Part shown: in pieces, positions 17,802 to 26,915 of the stretch | Position numbering within the stretch: position 1 is the stretch's first letter | How the letters are laid out: each line of letters starts with the position of its first letter | DNA from: Acidobacteriota bacterium | GTDB lineage: Bacteria > Acidobacteriota > Terriglobia > Terriglobales > Acidobacteriaceae | Length of the DNA: 60,852 bases | Direction of reading: 5' to 3' | Assembly (NCBI GenBank): GCA_003225005.1 | Contig: QIAN01000412.1 | Location: 1-60,852 of the forward strand | Made by a program: the position numbers and the translations under genes | Notes under the pieces: model-generated | The model's input: only the letters and a program-made list of their open reading frames with translations | Database searches by the model: none | Told to the model about the DNA's origin: nothing

Positions 17802-18872
17802 CTATTCGGTTACGTTTCCGTAGGTGGGGACGCCTTGCTGGATGTAGAAGATCAGGCGCTGCGCGCGCAAGGACCAATCACTTTGCGGAAACTGGCTCAC
17901 TATTTTTTGGGCCAGAGAGAGAGCGCGATTTTTCGTTTCTTCTGCTTTTTTCTGATTCAGTTCGGTCTTGAAAATTTCAATCAGCGCGGAACGGCGCCAG
18001 GCAGCGTCATAAAGTGCCTCAGGCGCGGCAGGAGACTGTGCGTGATCGTTGGCATATTTTTCGTAAGTGTCGGCTTCCTTCTCGGGACACTTCGACGCTC
18101 CCTGCCAGTCGCCACACAATTTATTGTCGATCAGATGGAAGGCGGCCAGGTCAGCCCATTTGCTTCCGGGGAACTTTTTTATCACCAGCTTCATCCACTC
18201 CTCGTCGATGGCCCCGCGCAGATATGCATCTCTTTCGCGAGCCGAGGGGCGCGTCATCACGTCTGACCGTTCCATTTGCCAGCGAATATCGGCGGCGCGG
18301 TAGAGCGCCTCGCCCGCCAGTGGCGAACTAGGGAAGAGATCGTACACGCGGTAGTAGAGCCGCATGGCGTCCTGTGCGGCGTCGCGGCGTCCGCGGCGAC
18401 GGCTGGCTTGGTCTTCGGAGTCTGCGGCCTCGCCGAAGATGATCTTGTCTCCATTCGGAGTTGCAGTTGTGACCAGGGCTTTGCCCATTACCCAGCCGGT
18501 GACGGTTTTGCTGGGATGTTCTTCATCATCATCGGAATCACTCTTGCGGGGCTCGGTCAACAGCGCTTCAACGTGGACCCAGTCGCGGCTGCTTTCAATG
18601 ACGATGAGTTCGTGGCCGCGTCCGGCTTGGCCTAACTTTGCTGCGTCTTCGTTGGGAGCGACGTGGAGGGTTGCTTCGTGCACCAGCGTTCCGCGCTGGG
18701 CGTCGGCAAGCGCGGATGCCACCGACAGGAGAATAACTACGCCGACAATTGCAAACCGGCTGCAGAATTTTGATGTGAGTTCGACGACGAGTCCCAAGTA
18801 GGAATTCCGGCATTTGAGGGGGTACCCCCCTCCCCGGCCTATTACAATCATCACGTCAGCGAGAATTATCAC
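17802..18872 (-). CDS. Secreted protein with SH3-like domain and BamD/TPR-type repeats
   Basis: The reading frame allows up to 356 residues. A signal-like hydrophobic segment (AIVGVVILLSVASALADA) is followed by a bacterial SH3-like domain (RGTLVHEATLHVAPNEDAAKLG ... DWVHVE ... GWVMGKAL). The C-terminal half (about 150-350) resembles BamD/YfgC-style tetratricopeptide helices: LYYRVYDLFPSSPLAGEALYRAADI, KWADLAAFHLIDNKL and SQFPQSDWSLRAQRL. The role is probably at the envelope, binding peptidoglycan or proteins (inference). The start is uncertain: TTG at 18797 lies closest to the signal peptide, while ATGs further upstream add a Gly-rich leader. Confidence 0.65.
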   Translation of the reverse strand: MIILADVMIVIGRGGGYPLKCRNSYLGLVVELTSKFCSRFAIVGVVILLSVASALADAQRGTLVHEATLHVAPNEDAAKLGQAGRGHELIVIESSRDWVHVEALLTEPRKSDSDDDEEHPSKTVTGWVMGKALVTTATPNGDKIIFGEAADSEDQASRRRGRRDAAQDAMRLYYRVYDLFPSSPLAGEALYRAADIRWQMERSDVMTRPSARERDAYLRGAIDEEWMKLVIKKFPGSKWADLAAFHLIDNKLCGDWQGASKCPEKEADTYEKYANDHAQSPAAPEALYDAAWRRSALIEIFKTELNQKKAEETKNRALSLAQKIVSQFPQSDWSLRAQRLIFYIQQGVPTYGNVTE

Positions 18873-19132
18873 GCAAGTTATTGAGCCACAATGAGTTGCG
18901 GGTGAAATCTAGAACGCGCCGGACTTAGCTGCGACCGTCAGTGGCGGCGCACTAAAGATTGCTACCAACTTCATTGGCTCATATTGCAGAAATGAAGTCA
19001 AGGCAATCCGAACGTCGGTAGCGGGCGGTCTTGATCGATACGCAACCACGTGAAGTTTGTGGGTCTCTGTTTAACACTACGTCAGGACGGTGAAGCGGAG
19101 GTGCAGGCATTCCTGCACCTCCAGTTTTCTCG

Positions 19133-19690
19133 TCATCTGGTCAGCGTCGTGCTGCACCCGGGGATGCGATTTGATCGAAAGGGATGCTGGCGGGTATGTT
19201 GTAAACGGCCCATGATGTCCTGCATGTGCCGCACATCCTTATCGATGTCGTCGCGATGGTTCTTGCGCATGTCCTCCAGCCACTTGGAATAGTATTTGTC
19301 GAACTCGCGCTGATCGTCGACGGAGAGCCTGGACTGTCCATTCGACGAATAAGCGCGGTTTGAATAGTTACCGCCCGAATATCCGCGATTGGCATAGGCA
19401 CCGTTGCTGGCAATCTGATCGAAGGGGACGTTGGCCGGGATGTTGTTGCGGGGCCATGATCTCCTGCATGCGAGCAGCACCTTTATTGATGTCGTCGCGA
19501 TCGTTGCTGCGCATGTCATCTACCCATTTGGAATGTCGTCCCGATCGTTTTTGCGCGTGTCGTTCACCCACTTGACGTAGTACTTGTGGAATTCGCGCTG
19601 GTCATCGGGAGAAAGCCGGCCCGCTTGTTGCGCGAAAGCGGGCATCGCAATTGCGACCAGAAGCGCGAGTGTTCCGAGAAACTTGTTCAT
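19133..19690 (-). pseudogene. Secreted repeat protein with frameshifts and a collapsed repeat
   Basis: A good ribosome site (GGAGG, 8 bases) precedes ATG 19690, and the product starts with a clear signal peptide (MNKFLGTLALLVAIAMPAFA). The mature protein was built of repeats of roughly 60 residues: (L)SxDDQREFxKYYxKWxxDxRKNxRDDI, then xMQxIMxxxNIPAxxPFDQIAS. At least three units can be traced, but in different frames. One break joins RDDI of unit 1 directly to SKWVDDMR of a later unit, a likely repeat collapse. Two others are one-base gains in short C or G runs (near 19452 and 19206). The function is unknown. It could be a true pseudogene or a product of sequencing error plus repeat misassembly. 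Confidence 0.6.
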
Positions 19691-19871
19691 TGGCGTTACC
19701 TCCAAGAGAATCGGTAAATCAACAGAGTGGCGCCTTGGCGTCGTATCAGATCAAACTTGAGATGACGCAAAGGAGCCTCTGTTGGCTGGAAACGGCCACA
19801 AATGTGGTCAGGAAGATCATGTTTGCCAACTATTCTGGTAATCGTCAGTTTGAGACTATAATTCGCCAACG

Positions 19872-22355
19872 ATGGGCTGGCGACCGGCACAAAACTTGGT
19901 CCGTACGAGATTCAATCGCCGCTTGGTGCGGGCGGCATGGGAGAAGTGTATCGGGCGCGCGACACGCGGCTGGAGCGCACCGTAGCCGTTAAGGTTCTGC
20001 CAGCCAATCTGTCCTCCGATCCCTTGTTAAGGCAACGGCTGGAGCGCGAAGCGAGAGCGGTTTCAAAACTGTCTCATCCTCACATCTGCACCCTGCATGA
20101 CATCGGGCACCAGGATGGCGTGGACTTTCTGGTCATGGAACTGGTCGAGGGTGAAACGCTGGAGCACCGGTTAATCAAGGGACCGTTGCCGCCGGAGCAG
20201 ACCCTCCGCTTTGCGGCGCAAATTGCCGATGCGCTGGCTAAGGCGCACAAGACGGGCATCACGCATCGCGATCTGAAGCCGGCGAACATCATGCTGACCA
20301 AGGCCGGAGCCAAGCTGATGGATTTCGGTTTGGCGAAAGAGTCCGGCGCCGCCCCCCTGGCAGACGTACTGAGCGAAATGACGGCAGAGCAAGCCAAGTT
20401 GACGGTCGAAGGAACGATCGTTGGGACGTTCCAATATATGGCGCCCGAGCAACTGGAAGGGAAAGAGGCAGACGCACGCACGGATATTTTTGCGCTGGGG
20501 GAAGTGATCTATGAAATGGCGACCGGGAGGCCGGCGTTCGCTGCAAAGAGCCGGGCCAGCTTGATCGCGGCCATTCTTACTTCGGAGCCAGAGCCCATGA
20601 CGGCTTTGCATGCGATGACGCCCCCGGCTCTGGAGCGAGTGGTTAAGAAATGTCTGGCGAAAGATCCCGACGAACGTTGGCAGAGTGCAAGCGATCTGGC
20701 AGCCGAACTGCGCTGGATCTCTGACTCAGGTTCGCAGGCGGGCGTGCCGACCCGCGGCGTTGCGGAGCGCAAGTCCTGGGACCGCGCTGGTTGGATTTTG
20801 GCAGCAATTTTGTTGCTGGTTATCCTCGGCGGAGCAGTGGCGTGGTGGCTTGGCGCGCGGCAATCCCCGCGGGCGATGTACTTCAATATCCCTGTCACTC
20901 TCCCCGCCAACAACGTTGCACTTTCGCCGGATGGGCATACCCTGGTGCTGGTCGCCTATTGGGATCAAACCAACAAATACATGCTCTGGACACACCCGCT
21001 GGGAGGCCGGGGCGCGACCGCTGTGCCGGGAACAGAGGACGCATCGCATCCGTTCTGGTCGCCGGACAGCCGCTCTATCGCCTTCTTCTCTCAGGGGAAG
21101 CTTAAGAAAATAGATCTATCTTCGGGAGGATCGGCGCAAGTGTTGTGCGATGCTCCCCACGGTCGTGGCGGAGCCTGGAATCGGGAAGGCACCATATTGT
21201 TCTCACCGGACTTTTTCACCGGATTATTCCGGCTTTCATCCGGTGGCGGGACACCGGTGGAAGTGACCAAGCCGGATGCGGCTCGCCTCGAATCAAGCCA
21301 CCGCTGGCCCCTTTTTCTTCCCGACGGACAACACTTCCTGTATTTGGCGGGCAATTTCTCGGGACATTTCGAAGCGAACCAGATTTTTCTGGGCTCGCTG
21401 GATTCGGGCGAGAAACGACCCATTGTCAGCGCTAGCTCGAACGCTGCTTATGCCGACCCAGGCTACCTGCTGTATATGCGGGACAATGTTTTGGTGGCGC
21501 AGCGATTTGATTCCCGAAAATATGTGCTTAGCGGAGAGCCCCGCACGATTAGCGATGAAGTGCAGTACTTTCCCCAGACCGACCTTGCCCTTTTCGGTGT
21601 AGCGGGCAAGGAGGCCCTGGTCACGCAAACGGGAAGAGGCGCGGACAAGTCGCAATTGACATGGTTCAACAGGAATGGCGGGACGACGGGCGCCATCGGA
21701 ACACCGGGAGCATTCGCCAACCCGAGCATCTCGCAGGACGGACGGAGGTTGGCCTTTGAGCAGACGGATAGGGACGGCCGCCACATAGACATCTGGATTC
21801 ACGAATTGGCAACAAATGGGACGACTCGTTTCACGCTGGGATTGGTCGCGCGACGATAAATACGTCCTCGCTGGGAAGGACAACGAGCTGTGGTACTTGG
21901 CATTACCCGATTTCCAGGCCAAGCCGTACCTGCAACCGAAGTGGATCGTGCGCAATGCGCAGTTTTCACCGGATACGAAATGGGTGGCGTATTCATCGAA
22001 TGAAACAGGAAACTGGGAGGTCTATGTTTCGCCTTTTCCGAGCGGAACCAGCAAATGGCAAGTGTCCAGGGGAGGAGGCGAGCCGCGATGGAGGCGGGAC
22101 GGGAAGGAGCTGTTTTACTTATCCGCGGAAGGGAAAATGATGGCCGTGCCGGTGAGATTGGGAACCAGCTTCGAAGCCGGTTCGCCTGTGGTGTTGTTTC
22201 AGACGCATCTGCGACAACCAATTTCTGCGCAGGACGTGTTTTCCTATGATGTAAGCAGCGACGGCCAGCGGTTTCTGGTCAACACAAAAGTGGACGAGCC
22301 CTATGCAGCACCGTTGTCGATCATCCTCCACTGGGCTTCCGAGATGGAGAAGTAG
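19872..22355 (+). CDS. Eukaryote-like Ser/Thr protein kinase with PD40/TolB-like propeller, damaged
   Basis: The kinase domain begins GTKLGPYEIQSPLGAGGMGEVYRARD and contains the catalytic HRDLKPANIMLT, DFGLAKE and APEQLEG motifs (about residues 10-265). A single TM (WILAAILLLVILGGAVAWW) leads to a C-terminal beta-propeller of PD40 repeats (SPDGHTLVL, SPDSRSIAF, SPDTKWVAY). The ATG at 19872 is out of phase by one base with GLATGTKLG, explained by one G missing at 19874-19876. Near 21832-21840 the frame changes again, and the blade expected between RFT and DWSRDDKYV is absent, suggesting loss of roughly 60 residues. The protein is therefore either recently inactivated or misassembled. It converges on the threonine dehydratase gene, overlapping by 35 bases. 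Confidence 0.8.
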
Positions 22356-23337
22356 AACTCGCCGCGTGATCGCAACGAATTTCTTGAAGCAACTTCGGGT
22401 CGATATTTCCTCCGCTGATGACGCCCACGTTCATCTTTGTCTTGGGCAGTTCATTGCGGTGGAAGAGGAATGCGGCTACGGCCACGGCTCCGCTGGGCTC
22501 CGCCACTGTGTTCGGATTTGATGCAAGCAGTTTTACGGCTTCGCGAATTTCGTCTTCTTTGACAGTGACGATGTCGTCGACGTAGCGGCGGATGTGCTCG
22601 AAGGTGATGGAGCCGAGACTCTGGGTGCGGAGTCCATCAGCGATGGTGCGTGACACCTGTTCGGCAGGGAAGTCGATGATTTTTCCTGCACGCAGGCTGG
22701 CTTGTGCGTCAGCCGCCAGTTCCGGTTCCACACCGATTACTTTTACTGAAGGCTTGCTCAGCTTAATTGCGGTTGCAATGCCGGAGATCATCCCACCGCC
22801 ACCGACCGGCACGAGAATGGTTTCAACGTCGGGCAGATCTTCCAAAATCTCCAAGCCCATCGTGCCCTGGCCGGCGATGATTTTCTCGTCGTTGTAGGGA
22901 GGCACGATTATGTATGCGTGCTGCACCGCAAGTTCTTCGGCTTTGAGTTGCCGTTCGGTGCTGCCGGGGCCGACCAGGACGATGTCCGCTCCGAGGGCGG
23001 CTGTGGCCTGGCGTTTGATGGCCGGAGCGTTGTTGGGCATCACGATGACAGCGTTCACGCCGAGGGCACGCGCGGCGTAGGCTACGCCTTGCGCGTGGTT
23101 GCCGCTGGAGTAGGAGATTACTCCGCGTTTGCGTTCTTCGGCAGACAGTGAGGCGATCTTGTTGTAGGCGCCACGGAGTTTGAAGGCTCCGATGGGTTGC
23201 TGATTTTCGGGTTTGAGGAAAAGGCGGCGCTCGTCCGCCGTGTGATCTTCGGGACGACTGAATTCGATCAGATGAGTCCGGGTGGCAACGCTTCGGATGC
23301 GGACACGAGCGGTGAAGATATCATTCAGGGTAACGAT
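22321..23337 (-). CDS. Threonine ammonia-lyase (PLP-dependent, IlvA/TdcB type)
   Basis: It deaminates L-threonine to 2-oxobutanoate. The PLP-lysine segment ENQQPIGAFKLRGAYNK, the SSGNHAQGVA loop binding the cofactor phosphate neighbourhood, and the Gly-rich VPVGGGGMISG are all present. At about 338 residues it is a short form without a full C-terminal ACT pair. The homology extends upstream of the only GTG (23058) through ERRLFLKPENQ to VTLNDIF. The likely initiator is ATC at 23335-23337 (reading M/I-V-T-L-N-D-I) with GAGGGA 6 bases upstream, where relatives would have ATG. This may be a rare start codon or a base error. The start overlaps the 3' end of an amine-oxidase remnant. Confidence 0.82.
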   Translation of the reverse strand: MVTLNDIFTARVRIRSVATRTHLIEFSRPEDHTADERRLFLKPENQQPIGAFKLRGAYNKIASLSAEERKRGVISYSSGNHAQGVAYAARALGVNAVIVMPNNAPAIKRQATAALGADIVLVGPGSTERQLKAEELAVQHAYIIVPPYNDEKIIAGQGTMGLEILEDLPDVETILVPVGGGGMISGIATAIKLSKPSVKVIGVEPELAADAQASLRAGKIIDFPAEQVSRTIADGLRTQSLGSITFEHIRRYVDDIVTVKEDEIREAVKLLASNPNTVAEPSGAVAVAAFLFHRNELPKTKMNVGVISGGNIDPKLLQEIRCDHAASSTSPSRKPSGG

Positions 23338-23510
23338 AAGAAATCCCTCGCAGTGAATTCTATCGTTTTCTCTGAACTTTGCTTACCAGCCGCGAGGATT
23401 TCAGCGGCAGCCCGCTCACCGGAGCGAATGGCGCCTTCGATGTACCCCGTCCAAATCGGAGATGAACACGTTGCGCCGGGAAAATGAAACTCTATGGTCA
23501 GACTTCTTGC
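23321..23510 (-). pseudogene. C-terminal remnant of a flavin amine oxidase
   Basis: The reverse strand reads LTIEFHFPGATCSPIWTGYIEGAIRSGERAAAEIL-like sequence ending in a TGA at 23321-23323. This matches the conserved C-terminal FAD-contacting block of monoamine-oxidase-type flavoproteins (GxxWTGYxEGAIRSGERAA). The rest of the enzyme (over 350 residues) is missing: RNase J ends only about 125 bases upstream on this strand. It is best read as a truncated relic, possibly further frameshifted upstream. Its last bases overlap the inferred start of the threonine dehydratase gene by 17. Confidence 0.6.
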
Positions 23511-23634
23511 GAACCATGATCGCGCCTTTCGCGGGCCATTCGAGACTTAAGTGGCTGGAATCGTAACCTCCACGAGGTGGAAAGCGGGAGGCTCGGGTAC
23601 GCCTGGGGAGGAAATCGAAGAGAACGAGCGAGAG

Positions 23635-25299
23635 CTAAATCTCCAGGATCACCGGCATGATCAGTGGTCGCTTTTGTGTCTGTTTTGAAATGTAGCGTTT
23701 GAGGTCGGCGCGGATCTTTTCTTTAATCACTCCGTAGTCGCCCTTTTCTTCTTCACTCGACTGCTCCAGCGTCTGCATCACTACCTGGCGAGCGCCGTCC
23801 ATGAGTCCGTTGTCTCCGACTGCGAAGCCTCGGGTCACGATTTCGGGGGTGCTTTCTACGCGACCTGACAGTTTGTTGATGGCGATGATAGGCAGCACGA
23901 TGCCGTCTTCGCTGAGATGGCGACGGTCTCTGATTACCAAATCCTCGACCACATCTGTGCGCGAGCCGGAATCGATGCAGACTCGGCCCACGTTCACGCG
24001 GCCTGCTTTGCGGGCGCCGAGTTCGTCGAATTCGAGGACGTCGCCACTCTCGATCAGCATGACTTTGCCGACCGAGCCGTGCATCGCTCCCGCCATTTCG
24101 GCATGAAGCTTGAGTTGGCGGTATTCACCATGGATGGGAATGAAATATTTCGGCTTCACCAGGTTGATGATTAGTTTGAGCTCTTCTTGGCTGGCGTGTC
24201 CGCTTACGTGAATGGGCGGAGATGAGCCGTCGTCATAAATGACGTGCGCTTCCCGGCGGAAAAGGTGGTCGATCATGCGATAGATCGTCTTCTCATTGCC
24301 GGGGATGATGCGCGATGAAAGCACGACCGTGTCGTCCTTTTCGATCTTGGCGTGCTTGTGATTGTCGACCGCGGCGCGGGAGAGCGCCGACATGGGTTCG
24401 CCCTGGGTTCCGCTAATCAGAACGCAAACCTTCTCCGGCGGGAAATTCTTCATGTCGCCGGGATGGATCACCAGTCCATCGGGAATCTCGATGTAGCCAA
24501 GATCCTCGGCAATCTCGGCTGAATTGTTCATGGAGCGGCCGATGAATGCGACCTTGCGCCCGTGTTCATAGGCAAGATCCACGGCCAGCTTGATGCGGTG
24601 GATGGATGACGAAAAACAGGAAATAAAGAGGCGGCGTCGAGTGTGGGCGAATACTTCGTCAAACTTGCGGCGTATAGCGCGTTCGCTGGGGGTGTATCCC
24701 TTGCGCTCGACGTTGGTTGAATCTTGGAACAGCGCTAATACGCCCTGTTTGCCATATTCGGCAAAGGCGTGCAGGTCGAATAATCTGTTATCGGTAGGCG
24801 TGGGATCGACCTTGAAGTCGCCGGTGTGAATGACGGTGCCCTGCGGGGTATGGATGGCGAGTGCGACACAATCGACCAGGCTGTGGGTTACGCGGATGGG
24901 GTGGACGGTGAAGATGCCGACCTTGAATCCTTCTCCGGCTCGCATCTCTCGCAAGTCGGCATTGTCGAGCAAGCCATGCTCATCGAGCTTGTCTTCGATG
25001 TACGCAAGCGTGAACTCGGTGCCCCAGACTGGGACATTCAGCTCAGAGAGGATCCAAGGCAGGGCTCCGATATGATCTTCATGACCGTGGGTGAGGATAA
25101 TCCCTCTGACGCGCTGACGATTTTCGATGAGATAGGAAATGTCGGGTACAACGATGTCGACGCCCAAAAGTTCGGCCTCGGGGAACATTAGGCCGGCGTC
25201 GATTACGATGATGTCATCCCCCCAGCGGACGGCCATGCAGTTCATACCGAACTCGCCCAGGCCCCCAAGAGGGACAATCTGCAATTTTCCAGTTGGCAT
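23635..25299 (-). CDS. rnj: Ribonuclease J
   Basis: This metallo-beta-lactamase/beta-CASP ribonuclease of about 554 residues takes part in mRNA turnover and 5' processing of rRNA in the cytosol. The zinc motif HGHEDHIGALPW is near residue 70, with further His/Asp ligands at VIHTGDFK. The beta-CASP region contains SGTQGEPMSALSRAA and the C-terminal HVSGHASQEELK motif. Length matches bacterial RNase J (about 550). I chose the ATG at 25299, which begins MPTGKLQIVPLGGLGEFGMNC; an in-frame ATG seven codons earlier is possible. It is divergent from the EcsC gene. Confidence 0.95.
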   Translation of the reverse strand: MPTGKLQIVPLGGLGEFGMNCMAVRWGDDIIVIDAGLMFPEAELLGVDIVVPDISYLIENRQRVRGIILTHGHEDHIGALPWILSELNVPVWGTEFTLAYIEDKLDEHGLLDNADLREMRAGEGFKVGIFTVHPIRVTHSLVDCVALAIHTPQGTVIHTGDFKVDPTPTDNRLFDLHAFAEYGKQGVLALFQDSTNVERKGYTPSERAIRRKFDEVFAHTRRRLFISCFSSSIHRIKLAVDLAYEHGRKVAFIGRSMNNSAEIAEDLGYIEIPDGLVIHPGDMKNFPPEKVCVLISGTQGEPMSALSRAAVDNHKHAKIEKDDTVVLSSRIIPGNEKTIYRMIDHLFRREAHVIYDDGSSPPIHVSGHASQEELKLIINLVKPKYFIPIHGEYRQLKLHAEMAGAMHGSVGKVMLIESGDVLEFDELGARKAGRVNVGRVCIDSGSRTDVVEDLVIRDRRHLSEDGIVLPIIAINKLSGRVESTPEIVTRGFAVGDNGLMDGARQVVMQTLEQSSEEEKGDYGVIKEKIRADLKRYISKQTQKRPLIMPVILEI

Positions 25300-25477
25300 C
25301 GGAAGTAATGATGCTAGCACAGACGGCTTTAGTACCGAGTGTCTGAGTACCCGTGCGGAGGAGCGAGCGGCGAGTACGGCGATCCCTTAGCAACTGGCAG
25401 TGAATAAATGGACGCTAACCCATCGGTTGAGCTTCTTGCATGGCTTTCGCGGGACGCTTCGGCTAACCTGAATGTAG

Positions 25478-26185
25478 ATGATCGAGATTCAACGCAAGTC
25501 CTGGTTTCGCGGCCGCGTCGAGACAGCGCTGGTGAAAGGGCTGACGCGTGCTTACTCCACGGTACAGGTGGATCACGACAGATTTCTTCTACAGGTCCGG
25601 GCTGCATATCGGTTGCCCATTAGCAGCTATCAGGGAGTGTACTCGCTGGACGTAAATGAACTGGATGCCGTTGCCGACTCCATCGTGCGCAGTGGTATGA
25701 AAATTGCGGCGGTGGAAGGGGCAGGATTTGGCCTGGGCGGACTGCTCACAATTGTTCCCGACCTCGGAATTCTGTCGACAATCACCATGCGAACCATCCA
25801 GAAGCTGAGCCTGGTTTACGGTTTTCAATTCAATACTGACGATGAAATTGCCGAGCTTTGGATTGCAGCCGCCAGTGCCGCGGGAGTAGACATCAGCCGG
25901 GAGCTTCTGGAGAAAGAAGTCGTCAACAAATTTGTGCCGCGGATGATCCAGCGAATTGCCGCACGGGCCAGCGCTGAAGTTGTGGAAAAGTGGGCGGGAC
26001 GGCTGATCCCGCTGGCCAGCTCCGCCATTGGCGCTGCCTTGAACTACTGGTTCGTGCGGGCCTGGGGCGAGCGCGCCAAGGCACACTTCCGCCAGCGGCA
26101 TTTGGAGATCCGAGATCAAATGAGTCGGGACCGGGAAGCGTTGCCTGTTTCTACCGCTCCTGCCTGTCGTCCTGACAAGGATTAA
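25478..26185 (+). CDS. EcsC family protein
   Basis: The 235-residue protein matches the EcsC family by the sequence from VDSIVRSGMKIAAVEGAGFGLGG through LLTIVPDLGILSTITMRTIQKLSLVYGF, which contains a Gly-rich amphipathic or membrane-associated segment (about 85-120). The C-terminal part is helical with another hydrophobic stretch (about 185-205). Bacillus EcsC is encoded beside the EcsAB ABC transporter; here no transporter is present, so no function can be inferred. The ATG lies just after a short intergenic region shared with the divergent RNase J gene. Confidence 0.8.
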   Translation: MIEIQRKSWFRGRVETALVKGLTRAYSTVQVDHDRFLLQVRAAYRLPISSYQGVYSLDVNELDAVADSIVRSGMKIAAVEGAGFGLGGLLTIVPDLGILSTITMRTIQKLSLVYGFQFNTDDEIAELWIAAASAAGVDISRELLEKEVVNKFVPRMIQRIAARASAEVVEKWAGRLIPLASSAIGAALNYWFVRAWGERAKAHFRQRHLEIRDQMSRDREALPVSTAPACRPDKD

Positions 26186-26245
26186 GGACCGATGCACCAC
26201 TGGCTGCGCAGTTTGCGCCGCGCTGTGTTAAAACACTTCTGATAG

Positions 26246-26905
26246 ATGCTCACTCTAAACTGCTCTGCCATTCTCTTTGATCTCGACGGTGTCCTGGTAG
26301 ACTCCACGGGTTCGGTTGACCGCCAATGGCGTGCCTGGGCGCGTGAGCATGGAATTGACGAGCAGAACGTGATTGATGTTGCCCATGGCGTGCGGACAAT
26401 CGAAGTCATACGGCGTGTGGCGCCTCATATAGATGCGGAAACTGAAGTGCTGAGGCTCGAGCAGCGAGAGGCAGAGGACCACGATGGGGTTTTTGTGATG
26501 CCAGGCGCGGTTGAGTTGGTACGTTCGATCCCCGAAGGACAATGGGGCGTGGTTACATCGGGAACCCGCTTGCTGGCGAGCGCTCGATTGCAGTGGGCGG
26601 GGCTGCCCTTGCCGCGAGTTTTGGTGACGGCTGAAGATGTGACGAATGGAAAGCCCCACCCAGAGCCGTATTTGAGGGGAGCGCAACTAATGGGAGCGAA
26701 GCCTGAGGATTGTTTGGTGATTGAAGACGCCCCGGCGGGAATTCAGTCGGCGCAGGCCGGCGGCATGAAAGTTGTGGGACTCACAAGCACGTATGGAGCG
26801 CCCCAACTGCAAGCAGCTGATGCTGTGGTCAAGAAACTGGCTCTGGTGCAGGTTCGAAAGGATGGTCCGGGAAGGTTGGCCGTCAGCTTTCAGGGTCCTG
26901 AATAG
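26246..26905 (+). CDS. HAD-superfamily phosphatase (sugar/glycerol-phosphatase-like, subfamily IA)
   Basis: The 219-residue protein carries all HAD motifs: nucleophile DLDGVLVDST at about 11-20, motif II VTSGTR near 96, motif III Lys in NGKPHPEPYL near 130, and motif IV VIEDAPAGIQSA near 152. A small helical cap lies between motifs I and II. This layout is that of phosphatases acting on sugar phosphates or glycerol 3-phosphate (Gpp/YfbT type). The substrate cannot be specified. It follows the EcsC gene by 60 bases on the same strand and converges on dapD. Confidence 0.85.
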   Translation: MLTLNCSAILFDLDGVLVDSTGSVDRQWRAWAREHGIDEQNVIDVAHGVRTIEVIRRVAPHIDAETEVLRLEQREAEDHDGVFVMPGAVELVRSIPEGQWGVVTSGTRLLASARLQWAGLPLPRVLVTAEDVTNGKPHPEPYLRGAQLMGAKPEDCLVIEDAPAGIQSAQAGGMKVVGLTSTYGAPQLQAADAVVKKLALVQVRKDGPGRLAVSFQGPE

Positions 26906-26915
26906 CAGGCAGAAC

